A DNA stretch of 64,000 nt from CAISIP01 sp043759735 (GTDB lineage: Bacteria; Pseudomonadota; Gammaproteobacteria; Burkholderiales; Burkholderiaceae_C): the NCBI GenBank assembly GCA_043759735.1, contig JAYUQC010000120.1:13249-77248 (forward strand), in the 5' to 3' direction. Shown piece after piece: positions 63,504-64,000 of this stretch. Every line of letters starts with the position of its first letter. Within the stretch, counting starts at the first letter, position 1. Made by a program: the position numbers and the translations under genes. A model generated the notes under the pieces. It did not search any database. It worked only from the letters and a program-made list of their open reading frames with translations, and was not told where the DNA came from.

Positions 63504-64000
63504 TCAGTCGCGAAACAGATTGACCGGCAAACCGGGGACGTCGACGCGGGTTGAAAAGACACATCCGGACTGGGGCATGCGGGCCAGTTCCGCCGCCGGG
63601 CGGCCATGGCGGGCGCTGGTGAGGTACAGAGTCTTGAGGTCGTCCCCGCCAAAACAGGGCATGGTGGGACACATCACGGGGGTGGCAATCTGCGCGAGCA
63701 GCTTTCCGTCCGGCGACACCTTGAGCAGGCGCTGACCTTCGAACATCGCGACATAGTAGTTTCCCTGCGTGTCCACAGCGGCGCCGTCAGGGCGGCCGCC
63801 ATATCCGGGCATGCCGCTTTGCCATTGCGCGGGCTTCGGATCCACGCGCAAAAACTCCCGCTCGCCACTCATCACATTGCGCTGTGCATCCCAGTCCCAG
63901 ACCCGGACGGTGTGTTGCGGCGTATCGGCCCAATACACGCGCCGCTGATCGGGCGACCACGCCAGGCCATTGGCGATCGTGACGCCGCCTGCCATGCGTT
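63504..64000 (-). CDS. SMP-30/gluconolactonase family protein (5' end outside window)
   Basis: The last 165 or so codons of a six-bladed beta-propeller lactonase-like protein. Family segments: VTIANGLAWSPDQRRVYWAD, RPDGAAVDTQGNYYVAMF and GGDDLKTLYLTSARHG, which carry the Asn and Asp metal ligands of SMP-30 proteins. The reading frame is open to the window edge. An enzyme of this family might hydrolyse a sugar lactone; the substrate is unknown. It lies 69 bp upstream of glcE. Confidence 0.88.
   Translation of the reverse strand, partial: RMAGGVTIANGLAWSPDQRRVYWADTPQHTVRVWDWDAQRNVMSGEREFLRVDPKPAQWQSGMPGYGGRPDGAAVDTQGNYYVAMFEGQRLLKVSPDGKLLAQIATPVMCPTMPCFGGDDLKTLYLTSARHGRPAAELARMPQSGCVFSTRVDVPGLPVNLFRD

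Overview
This is a high-GC, gene-dense chromosomal stretch of a betaproteobacterium in the order Burkholderiales, most likely Comamonadaceae or a close relative. The evidence is the order map-glnD / def-ligA-zipA-smc, the dapC-dapD-pilU-type-prmB-ABC-F block, alr divergent from lplT, a meta-cleavage hpa operon, and GC-rich hairpin repeats of the kind I associate with that family. No rRNA, tRNA, CRISPR array or intact transposase was seen.

Layout. 1-10.2 kb is core: the end of map, glnD, then def-ligA-zipA-smc on the minus strand. 10.2-31 kb is an accessory block of cell-surface genes. It holds an exported FecR-domain protein; an operon of a cytochrome c/Ig-like/autotransporter protein with two beta-barrels followed by a triheme lipoprotein; an EcsC-like gene with a broken partial duplicate; and a two-partner secretion operon (giant TpsA adhesin, a tandem FecR-domain protein, TpsB). 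31-38.6 kb returns to core: a 47-aa Cys-rich protein, dapC, dapD, a PilT/PilU-type ATPase, prmB and an ABC-F ATPase, then an AlkB-type monooxygenase. 38.7-48.2 kb is a glycogen/trehalose cluster: glgB, an internally deleted glgE, a treS-maltokinase fusion, a small membrane protein and glgX. 48.5-55.5 kb is the homoprotocatechuate pathway hpaG-E-D-F-H-I plus a class II aldolase-family gene and a ketopantoate-reductase-like gene. 55.6-64 kb holds cbpM/cbpA, alr, lplT, a GGDEF protein, glcF, glcE and a partial SMP-30 family gene.

How the genes work together. TreS-Mak would turn trehalose into maltose-1-phosphate, GlgE would polymerise it, and GlgB and GlgX would branch and debranch the glucan. 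The GlgE here lacks the segment carrying the catalytic nucleophile, so the polymerising step looks broken at this locus. HpaD, HpaE, HpaF, HpaG, HpaH and HpaI form a full ring-cleavage route from 3,4-dihydroxyphenylacetate to pyruvate and succinic semialdehyde. The upstream hydroxylase and a regulator are not in the window.

Most unusual content: (1) a surface protein joining a c-type cytochrome domain to an autotransporter barrel and a second barrel, co-transcribed with a triheme lipoprotein; (2) two tandem arrays of 61-62 bp units flanking glgX, each unit carrying its own Shine-Dalgarno-like sequence, start codon and 18-22 codon ORF, the second array forming an unbroken stop/start-overlap chain from glgX to hpaG; (3) a repeat of the same general family inserted in frame in glcF; (4) the internally deleted glgE.
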